Below, piece after piece: positions 31,561-41,819 of a DNA stretch of 64,000 nucleotides. Position 1 is the first letter of the stretch, and every line of letters starts with the position of its first letter. The notes under the pieces are model-generated. The model made no database searches, was not told the origin of the DNA, and saw nothing but the letters and a program-made list of their open reading frames with translations. The DNA is from Thermothelomyces thermophilus ATCC 42464 (lineage: Eukaryota; Ascomycota; Sordariomycetes; Sordariales; Chaetomiaceae): positions 9,176,001 to 9,240,000 of the forward strand of contig NC_016472.1 in assembly GCF_000226095.1 (NCBI RefSeq), given 5' to 3'. The position numbers and the translations under genes were made by a program.

Positions 31561-33073
31561 AGTTCCTTTCCCCGGCTGAGTCCCGCCTCGAGTCCCGCGA
31601 AGCGGCCTCTCGCAGCACCACCAGAGCGGGGCTTGGGTGGGTTTGAACTTGACAGTGATCCCAAGGCTGTGCCCTCGGATATCCCTCGGTGATCTCTCGA
31701 ATGACCATGTCTGGCAGGTGTCGACGCTCCCTTCTGCGTGCAACAGCTTGTCGCAACATGGCACTTGCTCTCCTTGTTGTCAGATTTGTGCAGCCGCTGA
31801 AAGGGCCGCGCTCAAAGTTTGGGGGTTTTGCTTAGAGGCCACCGCTGTGGAACGAGCAACTAAACACGCTAGGGCCAGCGGGAATCCTCGTTCGATCCTC
31901 GGGAACTGAAAAGCAAGCCGATACCATCATGCGGGCCCTCTTGTTGCGCCCAACGGGGGTTCCCTAAGCCCAACAAGTGAGCGTAACAACCCAACAACAA
32001 CCTCCTGCCGAGCCATCTTCCGTCTTGGGCAGGTTTCCAGGAATGGTGTGTCCACTGAGAAAGCGAGGCGAACCTTATACTGTGTACTCCGTGAGCACCC
32101 TCGAAGGGGATGGAGGCTTGTCAATCCGGACGTCGGTTCTCGGCTGCACCAGGCTAAGAGTGTCTTAGCTCCCGGAACCTCCCTGGCGAGGGGACACGTC
32201 GAATTCTCTGTTAACCACTGGAACTCTCCAATCACAAGATAACATCTGCAGGTTTCAACCGGAGCTAGCGGCGACCGGTTAACCACCGACAGAGTGGGAT
32301 GCCGCGGGTGGAAAAAGACGTTTCACCCGCTCGATCAGCAAGCACGCAGGGTAAATCCGTATGCCCTGTAGGTAGTGTAGAACACCAACGAAAGACATGG
32401 CTCGTAAGCGGGGCTTATCAGAGAAGCCGCCGGCCAGCGGAAAGAAGCTCCGTCCACGTAGTCAACCGCCTGTAGTCCTGGTCAAAAGTGACGCGGTTTT
32501 GCCAGAACTTGAGATCCCGCAACTGGTTCGATCATGTTGCTTAACCTGTTCCCAACCAGCTCTTTGGGTCCCCAAACCAAGCAATGATAAGGGTCACTGG
32601 ACAGCCCTTTCCCAGGCGAGCACGGCATGCCAAAAGACTTGAGCAGCCGTGCGCGAACAAACGCCTTCTGAACGACAGAATCATCGTGGCAAGCAAGTCA
32701 CTCTGGCGGGCCAATCTGGACGGTTTGGCAAGGACCAGGGCCCACCGAGAGAGCATTGCTCATTTCATACGTGGGAGTACCGCGTACGGAAGAGAGACCT
32801 GGTCCGACACCATTCTTGAAGCCCGTCTCGGTGAGCAAGGGGTCTTGATGTATCTCCGCACTCCTCCCCCCCCCCTTCCCTTCGAATCCGCATAAGGCCA
32901 TGTAAGTCCTCATGATGCCCGGCTCTGGGGTTTCGTTTCGCACTCTCCACACGAGCAATCGGGACCCAAATTCTCAGCTTCTTTGTCTCTGTGCGACTTT
33001 ATTATTTTTTTTTACCCCCGCAATATTCGCCGCGTCGCAAGGATAGCAACGCCAAAGCCGAGTCGCTGCAACC

Positions 33074-34816
33074 ATGAACGAAGGGTGTGTAGTTCCCAGT
33101 CTAACATGCTTCCACTCCACACCCATGCAAAACTCTCTGCTGAGCTGGACGTAGCGATTATCAAACCGTACCGGTCGACAACACGTATCGAGAGGTCGTC
33201 GTCTATGCCAATAGGGAGTTCCAGCGGTACGCCTTGGAGAACGGGATATACTTCGCTCCGGTTGACGACGTGAGCGAGAACCTGGCGACCTTCTTGATTG
33301 CTGGTCTGATGAGTGTGTCGTGACCGAACAGGAAGAGATCGATCGACTCCAATACATGCATGGAATCTTCAACATGATGTTCGACAACAGGCTCATATTC
33401 CCGCCGATTCCGCGACCGAGAAGAATCCTGGACTGTGGGTCGGGTTCCGGCGCGTGGGCCATGGAGGTTGCTGAGCAGTATCTTGAATGCGAGGTGGGTG
33501 AAACACTCCGGATTCCACTGTCGACGTTCTCTTCAGACTCCGCAAGAGCAACCCGAATCCAGCCAAAAACTAGATAGCCCCGGCCCAATTTCCGCTCATC
33601 GGCATCCAGACTGATCTGCGACTTTCGCCTCTTGAGAGTCGGATCCTAGGACAAAGAGTTTGAGGATGCTGGTTCCGCGCCGGCCCATGGGATCTAACGA
33701 TCAATATGGTTGCTCAGGACCGCGGGATTCCAGGCTGGTCTCCTTCTTGAAGATGATGGGTGTCGGCGTCGACCGTGCTGACACATATGGGGCGTTAGGT
33801 CATCGGAATCGACATATACCCTTATCCGGTACCAGAAGACATTCCGCCCAACCTGGAATTCCAGGTCGACGACCTCAACAGTCCGTAAGCCAAGCCCAAC
33901 AACAGGAAAGATTGGATGTTCATTGCTGACGTCGCCACAGGTCGACGTTCCCGTCCAACTATTTCGATCTGGTGCATAGCCGGATGATGGCGGGAGGAAT
34001 TCATGCGAACAGATGGATGAATTATCTGAGCGACATCCTGCGGGTGCTCCGTCCTGGCGGATGGTGTCAGATGGTGGAGATATACTTCAACGCGCAATCA
34101 GACAATGGGACGCTTACCTCCAGTGCGTGACGGTCAGAGAAGCGCTTTATCCCTTAAGAGACACTGACATCGAGGTCTAGATCATGCTCTCCAAGTATGG
34201 TCACAGAGTTATATGCAGAGCATCCAGCCCCTGAAAGATCCTCGAGCACCTTTGCGGCTGCAAAACTGGATGACGCAAGCCGGTTTTGTCGAAGTTGAAT
34301 CACGGGTGTTGACTCTGCCCCTGAGTGGGTGGCCGACGGGTATGGGGAGTGGCAAAGGGCAATGCTCGACACGAAAGCTCAGTGCCTAACCTCTCCTCAG
34401 ATCTTCGCGAGAATGCCATCGGTGCAGCAAACCAGGCCAACGTTCATCATCTCATGTCCTCCCTTTCCGTCTACCCGTTTGCGCACACCCTGAAGTGAGT
34501 AACTGAGCCTATCGTGTCGTGGTGACGCTTGAGGCTGATGTTGATGGTGAACCCCAGCATGACGGACACCGACATCCAGTTGCTCATTGCTCAGGCCCGC
34601 AGTGAAGCTAATGACCCAGCCTTCAAGGTATGATGGGGAGCAACACCTGTTTCTTATGGCTAGTCTCTTGTCGCGGTTGATGTGCCTCCTCAAAAAAGAA
34701 GCTCGTTGTTTTGAAGGAGTCGCTAATCCGAATCGGAATGCGAATAGGCTTACTTTCCCGTGTATGGAACCGTTTTTGTTCCGCGCCTCGCAACGAGATT
34801 GATTCGACAACACTGA
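33074..34816 (+). CDS. LaeA-like SAM-dependent methyltransferase, nine exons
   Basis: Assembled by hand; every junction has GT...AG and the phases agree. Exons: 33074-33084, 33155-33269, 33332-33493, 33799-33884, 33941-34122, 34181-34339, 34401-34494, 34558-34627, 34748-34816; 315 residues. The N-terminus MNEGDYQTVPVDNTYREVVV leads to the family start YFAPVDDEEIDRLQYMH. SAM-binding motif I is RILDCGSGSGAWAMEVAE (about residues 73-90), motif II begins VIGIDIYPYPVPEDIPPN, then FDLVHSRMMAGG, VLRPGGWCQMVEIYF, and near the end MTQAGFVEVESRVLTLPLSG. This order is that of the LaeA-like family (methyltransf_23 type), many members of which modify fungal secondary metabolites or influence their genes. 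Here the gene stands alone, with no synthase in the window. Intron 33494-33798 is unusually long (305 bases). The last short exon (AYFPVYGTVFVPRLATRL) is the least certain. Confidence 0.75.
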
Positions 34817-36682
34817 CGCTGCCAACTAGCTACGTCTGTATCGGTCGGAAACCAGGAAGCGGCAGGCATCACCGGCATTATGACTCCCGAAGCCATCAGC
34901 ACTCGACGGCTGGGAAGCACAGCGACTCGCGAAAACGGGCGCGGCACGGGTAGGTTCATCGATGCCTCGGGTGAAGCATGGTAAGGCTTGTTTGAGGTAT
35001 GGCGGGGTGTCGGGTTTGGTCGCAGGCGGATTAAATGGTGAAACAGATCGAATTGATGAAAATGATGATTGACCAGGCGCACATCAACCACGACTTCTGG
35101 TGAAACAGTGCATGAAGCGTCTCTCAGGCAGTCCACACTAAGATTGGGTTTCTTAGCCGGTTTCAAGCCTTCCGTCTCTGAGATGAGTCGGAGAAGATGG
35201 CTTGCTGCAGATGAAGAGAGTGGAAAGAGATCAGACTGTGGGTCGACTCTAACAAGAAAGAACGGGACCGCGTCCGACCGAGTTAGCGGCTTCCAACCGG
35301 ATATCCGGCTAGCTAAGAGAGCCCGGAAACGATTGCCAGGTGCTACAGTGGAAGGCGGCTCCGAGGGGCACCTTCCCACAGAATGGGTGCCGGAGATTGA
35401 GGATGGAAGGCGGTCGAAAATTGACGGGTTCCGTCTAGGGTAGGTAGGAAGGTGCTGCAGGGTAAGGTGGGTTACCAGGAAGGAAGAGAAGGGGGTTTTG
35501 GAAGGAGCAAGGAAATCGGTTGGGCTTGGTTGGGCCTGGCTTTTGACCAGACCTTCGATGTTGGAAGTTTCTTCTCCATTCCTGCATTGGATCAAAGAAA
35601 GGTTCAAGTTTGACAAACACAAATCACGGCTTCTTCCATCTCGGCTCTGGATCCGCCACCCAGATTTGTGCACCTAATTTGGGAGGAGCTGGGGAAGCAA
35701 GCCATCACCCAACGACACATGAGAACGGTCTCCTTGATCCCTTGGTTAACCGAGGGCGGCTCCGAAACAACCTATACACTAACACACAGCACATGTATTT
35801 ATGTATGTACATACATACATACTATGCTGATGCCCAACGTCGGCCCATTTCGAAGATCTCCAGGCCATTCCTTACCTGACTAGTTCACCAAACGGGGGGT
35901 TTATTTTAAATTGTCATGTCGCCTGGTTCGCCTACCACAACCTCTGTTTGACCTGCTCTACCTTGCGGACTCCGAACCTAGTGTAGGTTAACCCCACCTT
36001 ACTACGAATTTCTGCCCAACAGCCGGAACCTGCCGTCATCGAACGGCGGTTTGAGCGTCCTAAGATTTATCGAGCAACACCGCCGCCCCAGCGTTACCCG
36101 ACCCTGGGCGGTGGGCCCAGAACTGGCTCGAGTCTGCAGCCATTTCCATGGCCCAAGATTGTTCCAAACGCGGGAGGAGTCAGACACGCATAAAGGGCTC
36201 TTAATCGAAGCGCACATCGTAGTACGCGTGAGGCGATGGCAACAGCAGCAGCTAGCGTTTCACTCCAAGGAGCAGTCAGTGTTTCATGAGCTGTTTGCCA
36301 ATTTGGGGCACTTTGCGCAGTGACGTCTCGGTCGCAACGTCCCTGCGGTTGGCCCACCAGAGGTGCGCACTACATAGTAGCTATCCACCAATAGCTAGGC
36401 AAACCCGTTTTAACATTTAAATTAGCGTGCCAATAGGCTGCCTTGCCGTGTCGATCTGGCGGGTCTGGGTAGTCGCGATTTTGAGCCGATAATTATCTTC
36501 TGGCGAACCCTTGCTTCTCCGAAAGCTTCCTGGATGACGGCGGCAGCAACGGCAGCAACGGCGAGACCAACGAATGATAACAGGAGTGTAACCGACATCC
36601 GATTCATCAAGTCACGACTGTTTCCTTTGCAGATCGCGGGAATCCCACCGTTTATACCCTCTGCTTTCGTCCCGACGACACA
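34817..36682. other. Gene-poor spacer
   Basis: No gene recognised. A minus-strand frame of 307 codons (34750-35673) overlaps the 3' end of the methyltransferase gene and has no recognisable content. ATAC repeats occur near 35805-35822. The last 200 bases are presumably the promoter of the Aim41 gene. Confidence 0.4.
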
Positions 36683-37276
36683 ATGGCGAGCAAGCTCTCC
36701 CTCTCCCTGCTCCGAGGCTTCGGACGGCCAACCCTGCGACAGACGGCGAGCAAGTACATAATTAGGGCGACGTACTCGACCGAGGCTCCCCCGCCCCCTC
36801 TCCTTTCCAAGCTCAAGGATGATCTGAAGACAGCCATGAGGGCCAAGGATGCCAACCGGCTCGCAGTCCTCCGATCGATACTCGCGGCCGCGCTCAACGC
36901 CAGCAAGACAGACAAGCCGATCAGGACGGACGCGCAACTCGTCAGTCTGCTCCAGAAGTCGGCACTTAAGTCGCAGGAAGCTGCCGCCGAGGCGCGGCGG
37001 GCCGGCCGGGAAGACCTGGCCGAGAAGGAGGAAGCACAACAGCGAATTCTGGAGGAGTACGCGGCCGGCAGCGGCGTGCGGGAACTTGGCGAGGCCGAGC
37101 TCAGGCAGCTTATCGAGTCCACCAAGGCCAATCTTCTCGCCGAGGGCGTGCAGGAGAAGGCATTGTCGGGGCAAATCATCAAGAAGCTGTTTACGTTGGG
37201 CGGGCCGTTGGACGGTGTCGTGGTGGAGAAGAAAGAGGTTGTCAAGCTGGTTATGGAGTCATGCCAGGCCAAATGA
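36683..37276 (+). CDS. aim41: Mitochondrial Aim41-like protein (YqeY/GatB-tail family)
   Basis: A single exon of 197 residues. Residues 1-35 form a basic, Ser-rich presequence (MASKLSLSLLRGFGRPTLRQ, then YIIRATYST) with a plausible matrix-protease site. The rest matches the YqeY family, related to the tail domain of GatB: LLSKLKDDLKTAMRAKDANR, LAVLRSILAAALNASK, and the C-terminal LFTLGGPLDGVVVEKKEVV. Yeast Aim41 is a mitochondrial protein of poorly known role; the YqeY/GatB-tail fold suggests a link to tRNA or amidotransferase chemistry, which is inference. Length is normal for the family. A 5S rRNA gene lies 366 bases downstream on the same strand. Confidence 0.85.
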   Translation: MASKLSLSLLRGFGRPTLRQTASKYIIRATYSTEAPPPPLLSKLKDDLKTAMRAKDANRLAVLRSILAAALNASKTDKPIRTDAQLVSLLQKSALKSQEAAAEARRAGREDLAEKEEAQQRILEEYAAGSGVRELGEAELRQLIESTKANLLAEGVQEKALSGQIIKKLFTLGGPLDGVVVEKKEVVKLVMESCQAK

Positions 37277-37642
37277 TGGATGCCATGGTCCATTCGAGGT
37301 GTATTGCTGGAAGCCTCTGTACTATCCGCTGTATGACTAACCACCTGTACCATACGCCGAATGATATTAGTGTATATACATCCGTACATCTTCATCTCTA
37401 TGGTCCTGCCTGCTCTGATGATGTTGATGTTACTGGTGCATCCAAGGTTCGGGCTGCGTAATGTGGGGCATGAGGGTGTCCTTGTGGTAATAGCTGCAAT
37501 TGGAAGCTACGACTTGAGTCCCTTGATCTCCAATGCGGAAGAGTTAGACAGTAATCCGTAGTTCGCCTCCCGCTCCCGGTCTGTCTCCGCGCACTTAGCT
37601 AACTTCGAAACCATATAATCATTCGAAACACCCGCTTCTAGT
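37277..37642. other. Spacer between aim41 and the 5S rRNA gene
   Basis: Contains the 3' flank of aim41 and TAATCCGTA at 37552-37560. No gene seen. Confidence 0.4.
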
Positions 37643-37761
37643 ACATACGACCATACCTACCAGAAAATACGGGATCCCGTCCGCTCTCCCTTAGTCAAGC
37701 TGGTAATGGCCGAGTCAGTAGTTGGGTCGGTGACGACCAGCGAATCCTCGGTGTTGTATGT
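37643..37761 (+). rRNA. 5S ribosomal RNA
   Basis: 119 bases from ACATACGACC to GTTGTATGT. The two ends pair as helix I (ACATACGAC with GTTGTATGT). The internal promoter and conserved core are present: GATCCCGTCCGCTCTCCC near 37672-37690, AAGCTGG in the box A region, and AGTAGTTGGGTCGGTGACG followed by ACCAGCGAATCC, the box C part. A T run follows directly. Filamentous ascomycetes carry 5S genes as dispersed single copies instead of in the rDNA repeat, and this one fits. Helix II/III bases differ somewhat from the common form I know, so it may be a variant class; the differences do not obviously break the fold. Confidence 0.88.
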
Positions 37762-37762
37762 C

Positions 37763-37769
37763 TTTTTTT
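37763..37769 (+). terminator. RNA polymerase III terminator of the 5S gene
   Basis: A run of seven T starting two bases after the mature 3' end; further T-rich sequence follows to about 37785. Confidence 0.75.
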
Positions 37770-38934
37770 CCTTCTTTTTTCTTCTCCCTTCTCCTTGAGC
37801 TTTTTCGCCCTTTCTGTTTTCTATACGCAGCATTCGAGTCATTCAAACCAAGCGCCCCCCCCGCCCGCTCCCCTATTCCCAACCGCCGTCTTTGTGCTCT
37901 ATGTGGCGGATGGTCGCCATGCCTAGATATCCGGAAGAGAAAGCTGACAGAAGCTAGAGAGGACTGTTAGCCGAGCAGCTCACTTGGTCCTTGTTCTTTG
38001 CCCCCGCCTTCTTGGATTCTGACAACAACATTCGTCATTTTCCTTCCGCCCACCGTGAGGCGGTTAATGCCTTTGACCTCCTTGTAGGGTTCATGAGGAT
38101 CACCAGCTCAGCTGCCGTTCCCGTTTGCGGTGTTTCCTGAAAGCGCCGAGAACATGGATGATAAGCCATTTGAGGAGTTCAGGCCAAGAGATTAGGTACG
38201 GACGGGGCACAAAACGGTTGGAAATGCCGAGGTAAAGTGCAGCTCCAAAAATGCACATTGGGAAAATCGCTTTCACAGTCCAAGGAGCGAGAAGGGACAA
38301 AGTGAGATGCGAGGTGAGAATCCCTAGTTTGGTTGCGCGGGCCAGGCTCAAGCCTATATATCATTATGGAAGTCCCATGCTAGTTTTCCAAGAACCTAAG
38401 CAGCATCCGTCTTGTAACGGCGCCCCAGGTTTGCTATGTTGGTCTCCTGGTGTTGATCCATCCTCACACAAGAACAGTTATCAGGCTCTTTTTCCCGTAG
38501 GGTACTTTGTCTATTACAGGTGTCGGGCTCGTTGTGGAAGATATCGAAACTGCCACGCGGCGCAATCGGACGAGGAGGCCCTGGCCTGGCAGCGACAATA
38601 TAAGGCGCGCTCTGGCCAAGTCTTGGGACGTGCAGCAGTAGCAGGGCGCCTTTAGATTACCGGTCAAATGGTAACAGAACTGCAGGGTCTGCAGCGTCCT
38701 CCATTCGCGAGTCATGAGCCACTCATGGTAACGTACGATGATGCGATTGATCCCGTTATGGCACGTATAGTAGTACCACGCCCGAGAGGACCTACCTAGT
38801 CCAACCCGCCGCTCTCTACATCATCCCACCCCGCCATCGAGTCCTCTGAGCGACACCAATGGCATTGGAAGATATAACCATTTACATGGTATTCAGCATC
38901 AACTTCTCCATCCAGGTCAAACAATGCATCTTGG
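37770..38934. other. Intergenic region
   Basis: No gene recognised. The open frame at 38251-38655 has no family resemblance. Confidence 0.35.
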
Positions 38935-39936
38935 GTGCCTATTGAGTTTGATGTCAACGCCACCTTGTCTCGGCCTGCCCAACATATAGAGACTGTCTCA
39001 GAACACAGACAATTGTTATTGCTTATGGCAACTGACCCCTCCACTCACCTCAGCCTCCGGGAGGACCATATCGCCACAGCATCGCCCGAGACCACCAGCA
39101 ACAAAGCGACTACGGCCGACCCCTCGCCTTCTCTCTCACCAGATCCCTTTGACCACCAAACGGATATCCAACGTGGCCGCAAACGCCACCGCGCCATCCG
39201 GGACATCAAAGTCACGACCACTGCTGCCGCCGCCACTACTGCCGCCATCACTACTGCCACCACCACCAAACACCGACCGAGACCCTGCCCGGGCTCGACA
39301 GATTCTCGCACCCTGCGCGGCCGTGCCCGGAACCGCTCCACCTCTGTCATCTCGACGACGACCGCCACAACCACAACCACCACCTCAACGCCGTCACCAG
39401 CTCTCGCCCATGCCCTATCCCTCTCCCACCCGGATGCCAACCTTGCTGCCGAGCAGCATCATCACCGCCACCACCACCACCAGCAGGTCCCCCATTGTCA
39501 CCATGATCATCATGATGAGCAACAGCAACAGCAGCACACCCTCTCGGAGGGATTGATGACCTCCAACTTGGGGGTAGCAGTACGTGCCGAGCGGTGGCAG
39601 GACAGTCCGCAGGGAAACTGGCAGAGGCAGAAGGAGAGGAAGAGGGAGAGGGAGAGGGAGAGGAAGACGGCGAAGAGGAGGGTGGTGTGGCGAAGGCGGA
39701 GCCAGAGTCCCTCACGATCGAGGTCTCCTCCTCCTCCTCCCCCTCGTCCCCTGTCTTCTCCGGCGGACACCGGCGAACCCGGGCCCGAACCTGGGCTGGC
39801 GGGCGCCTTTGTTGAGGACGGGACGGCGAGCGGCGCCGTCAACAGCAGCAAGAGCAGCAGCAGTGGTGGGAGGAGGAGGAGGAGAAGACAGAGGACGACG
39901 AGTCGGAGCCGGGAGCACCGGGTCCTGGCTACCTGA
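38935..39936 (+). CDS. Low-complexity open frame (doubtful gene)
   Basis: A 333-codon frame; a later ATG at 39025 (MATDPSTHLSL) gives a more natural start. Content is almost wholly repetitive: Thr/Ala runs from ACC/GCC repeats, His-rich HHRHHHHQQ, Gln runs, an Arg/Glu block and Arg/Ser-rich SRSRSPPPPPP. The Arg/Ser part recalls splicing-factor tails, but no folded domain is present. Two other frames across 39590-39900 are also open, as expected for trinucleotide-rich DNA. It could be a fast-evolving disordered protein or a non-coding repeat-rich stretch. Confidence 0.3.
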   Translation: MPIEFDVNATLSRPAQHIETVSEHRQLLLLMATDPSTHLSLREDHIATASPETTSNKATTADPSPSLSPDPFDHQTDIQRGRKRHRAIRDIKVTTTAAAATTAAITTATTTKHRPRPCPGSTDSRTLRGRARNRSTSVISTTTATTTTTTSTPSPALAHALSLSHPDANLAAEQHHHRHHHHQQVPHCHHDHHDEQQQQQHTLSEGLMTSNLGVAVRAERWQDSPQGNWQRQKERKRERERERKTAKRRVVWRRRSQSPSRSRSPPPPPPRPLSSPADTGEPGPEPGLAGAFVEDGTASGAVNSSKSSSSGGRRRRRRQRTTSRSREHRVLAT

Positions 39937-41819
39937 GGCTGTTCAGCCGGGGAGGGTTGCACCGGGTCCGTGTTGATGGGTGTGGGTGTTAGTGTGGGGG
40001 CGGTGCCGCGGTTGTCGTTGGCCTCGGGCGTCGGCAGTTGAAGGGGGGAAAGGGTGAAAAGAGGGGGGGGGGGTTGGCGAGGTGGGTTGCCAGGATGCTC
40101 GCATCCAATGGCTTGCATCAGGTAACTAAGGTAGTGGCTCTGTAGTGGGGCGAAGAAGGGCGGGATAGTGGGGTTCTGGAGGTCAGCGAGGGAGTCACGC
40201 GGCTGTTGGCATAACGGGGAGGGCTGAACGAGGAGGTTTCCGGTTTCTTTTCATTGCCTGGGGTCGCATTTTGATACGCGACGCTGCCACTGGCTGCTCT
40301 CTGCAACCGAGAGGGTCACCGCGCCGGTTGCGGTTTCGACAGGGAATTTGGTGCGCTGGGAGTCTGGCCGGAGATTTGGAATAGTATGTACGTATATACC
40401 TATTGACCCACCACTCGAGAGGTGTAGGTATGTACATACATTGCATACCTACCTGATGTACAGAACATGCATGGGTAGGTAGATAATTCGTGCATACATC
40501 AGATAAGAAGGGTGTGATCGTACGAGCTTGCATTTACTTGTATTTCGATCTTTCTCGAAATGGTAGAAGTGGTAACAAGGGGAGTGAGTGCCATGTAAAT
40601 GTATGTATGTAATCCGTACGTATCTGCCTTACGTACGGAGTACCATCTGCAAATAAGATTGGTAGAAGAGTGGTTCTCATGCTTAGCTCTGGGATTTGGC
40701 CCCGGAGCATCAACTGGGCTGCAGAGAGTTGCAGGTAGCTTCCCCTAATTGCACGCCTACGTAAGGGAGGGTCCAGAAATGCACACACCATGCCGCATAC
40801 TAAGGATAACTCGGAGCGCCATGAGACTGGCGCCGCAAGGTAGTGTTCGGCTGACCTCAAGCATAGCCGGGGCGAATACTCAGGCTTTCAGGCTACCAGC
40901 CACTACTCTGTATGTATATACATACACCACGGAATACTGCGTTCTCGGTGCACTCCACTTGGAGGCTTTCTTGATACACTAGTGTAGGGACGGGAAGGCG
41001 GAAGTTGGGGGCCAAGCAAGCGCGACCCCCAGCGCGGTGTCTCTTGTGGCACGTGCCTCTGTTCCCACCGCAATCTGCGCAGGGTCACGCGGAGCCTATC
41101 GCGGCTCGGCGATTGCGATAAAGCTTCTGACATCCGGAAAGCCAAGCAACAACATCGGCTGCAACGCCCGTTTCCTCCCGTGTTCGACTGCTATTGAAGG
41201 CCATTTTTTTCGCCATTTGCATGCCTTCCTTCCCTATATGATTCTCCAGGATCAGATGTAGCCCGATTTGCATTCAGATCCAACGCGCCATTCAGCAGCT
41301 CTTGCCAGCCTCCTCTAACTTCCCGCTTTTGTTGTCCCTCCTCACTCTCCACCAACGCCATAGCGTTAGAACTCGGAGTCCATTCATCCCCTGCAAGACG
41401 CAGACGAAGAAAAACACATCTCGCAAAACGGTCAGACTTTTTCCTTCGCGTTCATTTATTCTCTATCTACTGCTTCCGTTGCTTGTGATGAGTCCGGAGA
41501 TTTTTATCATCAAACAAGTGCTAGAGACCCTGGCTTGAGTGAAGGCGCCGCGCCATTCAGAAGGGCGTTGGCGGCCATAGGCACACCACGGTGAGCCCTC
41601 CAGTTGCCTCAGGTGTGTCATTGATGTGCAGTACTTTTACCTCCCGCGCCTCACCGCCCAAACCGCAACCTCACCTTTTTTTTTTACCCAACTTCTTCTC
41701 CCCTTCACCTCCAGCGCCTTCGACTTCCATCAAAAGATGACACGGGCGAACCCGATGTTATACTAATCCGAGCTACAGACCGAAATCATCTAGGGCAGTC
41801 CTCATCCTAGCTGGTTAAC
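39937..41819. other. Intergenic region rich in ATAC/GTAC repeats
   Basis: Holds GTATGTAC-type repeats (about 40383-40497), an inverted pair TAATCCGTACGTA/TACGTACGGAGTA (40610-40642), and the palindrome TACACTAGTGTA (40975-40986). No gene recognised. The segment just before 41820 is the probable promoter of the SNF2 gene. Confidence 0.45.
40610..40642. repeat. Imperfect inverted repeat of TAMTCCGTACGTA
   Basis: Arms of 13 bases with one mismatch (40610-40622 and 40630-40642) around a 7-base loop. Each arm contains one TAMTCCGTA motif. Confidence 0.6.

Larger units (their letters stand above)
26995..33073. other. Gene-poor region, lower GC, rich in GTAC/ATAC repeats and foldback motifs
   Basis: About 6 kb with no gene that I could assemble. 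Open frames such as 28196-28702 and 29031-29615 are composition-driven and resemble nothing. The block holds TAMTCCGTA motifs at 27980 and 30908, small foldbacks at 27975-28011 and 30902-30929, ATAC/GTAC repeats near 28255 and 30985, and a T18 tract at 31533-31550 followed by an A-rich run. No transposase or reverse-transcriptase motif was seen, though heavily mutated relics would be missed by eye. Confidence 0.45.

Noticed and set aside
31880-31905. TCGTTCGATCCTCGGG, resembling a tRNA B box
   Set aside because: No A box, anticodon arm or acceptor pairing could be found around it.
34803-34950. Alternative last exon of the methyltransferase reading YVCIGRKPGSGR
   Set aside because: Resembles the family's C-terminal YVVYGRKP pattern, but its phase does not match the exon before it; the exon at 34748 fits in phase.
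34750-35673. 307-codon minus-strand frame
   Set aside because: Overlaps the 3' exons of the methyltransferase gene, and its sequence shows no domain or repeat pattern.
39510-40118. 202-codon minus-strand frame with Leu runs resembling membrane segments
   Set aside because: The Leu runs are antisense of AGC/GAG repeats; not credible as a protein.
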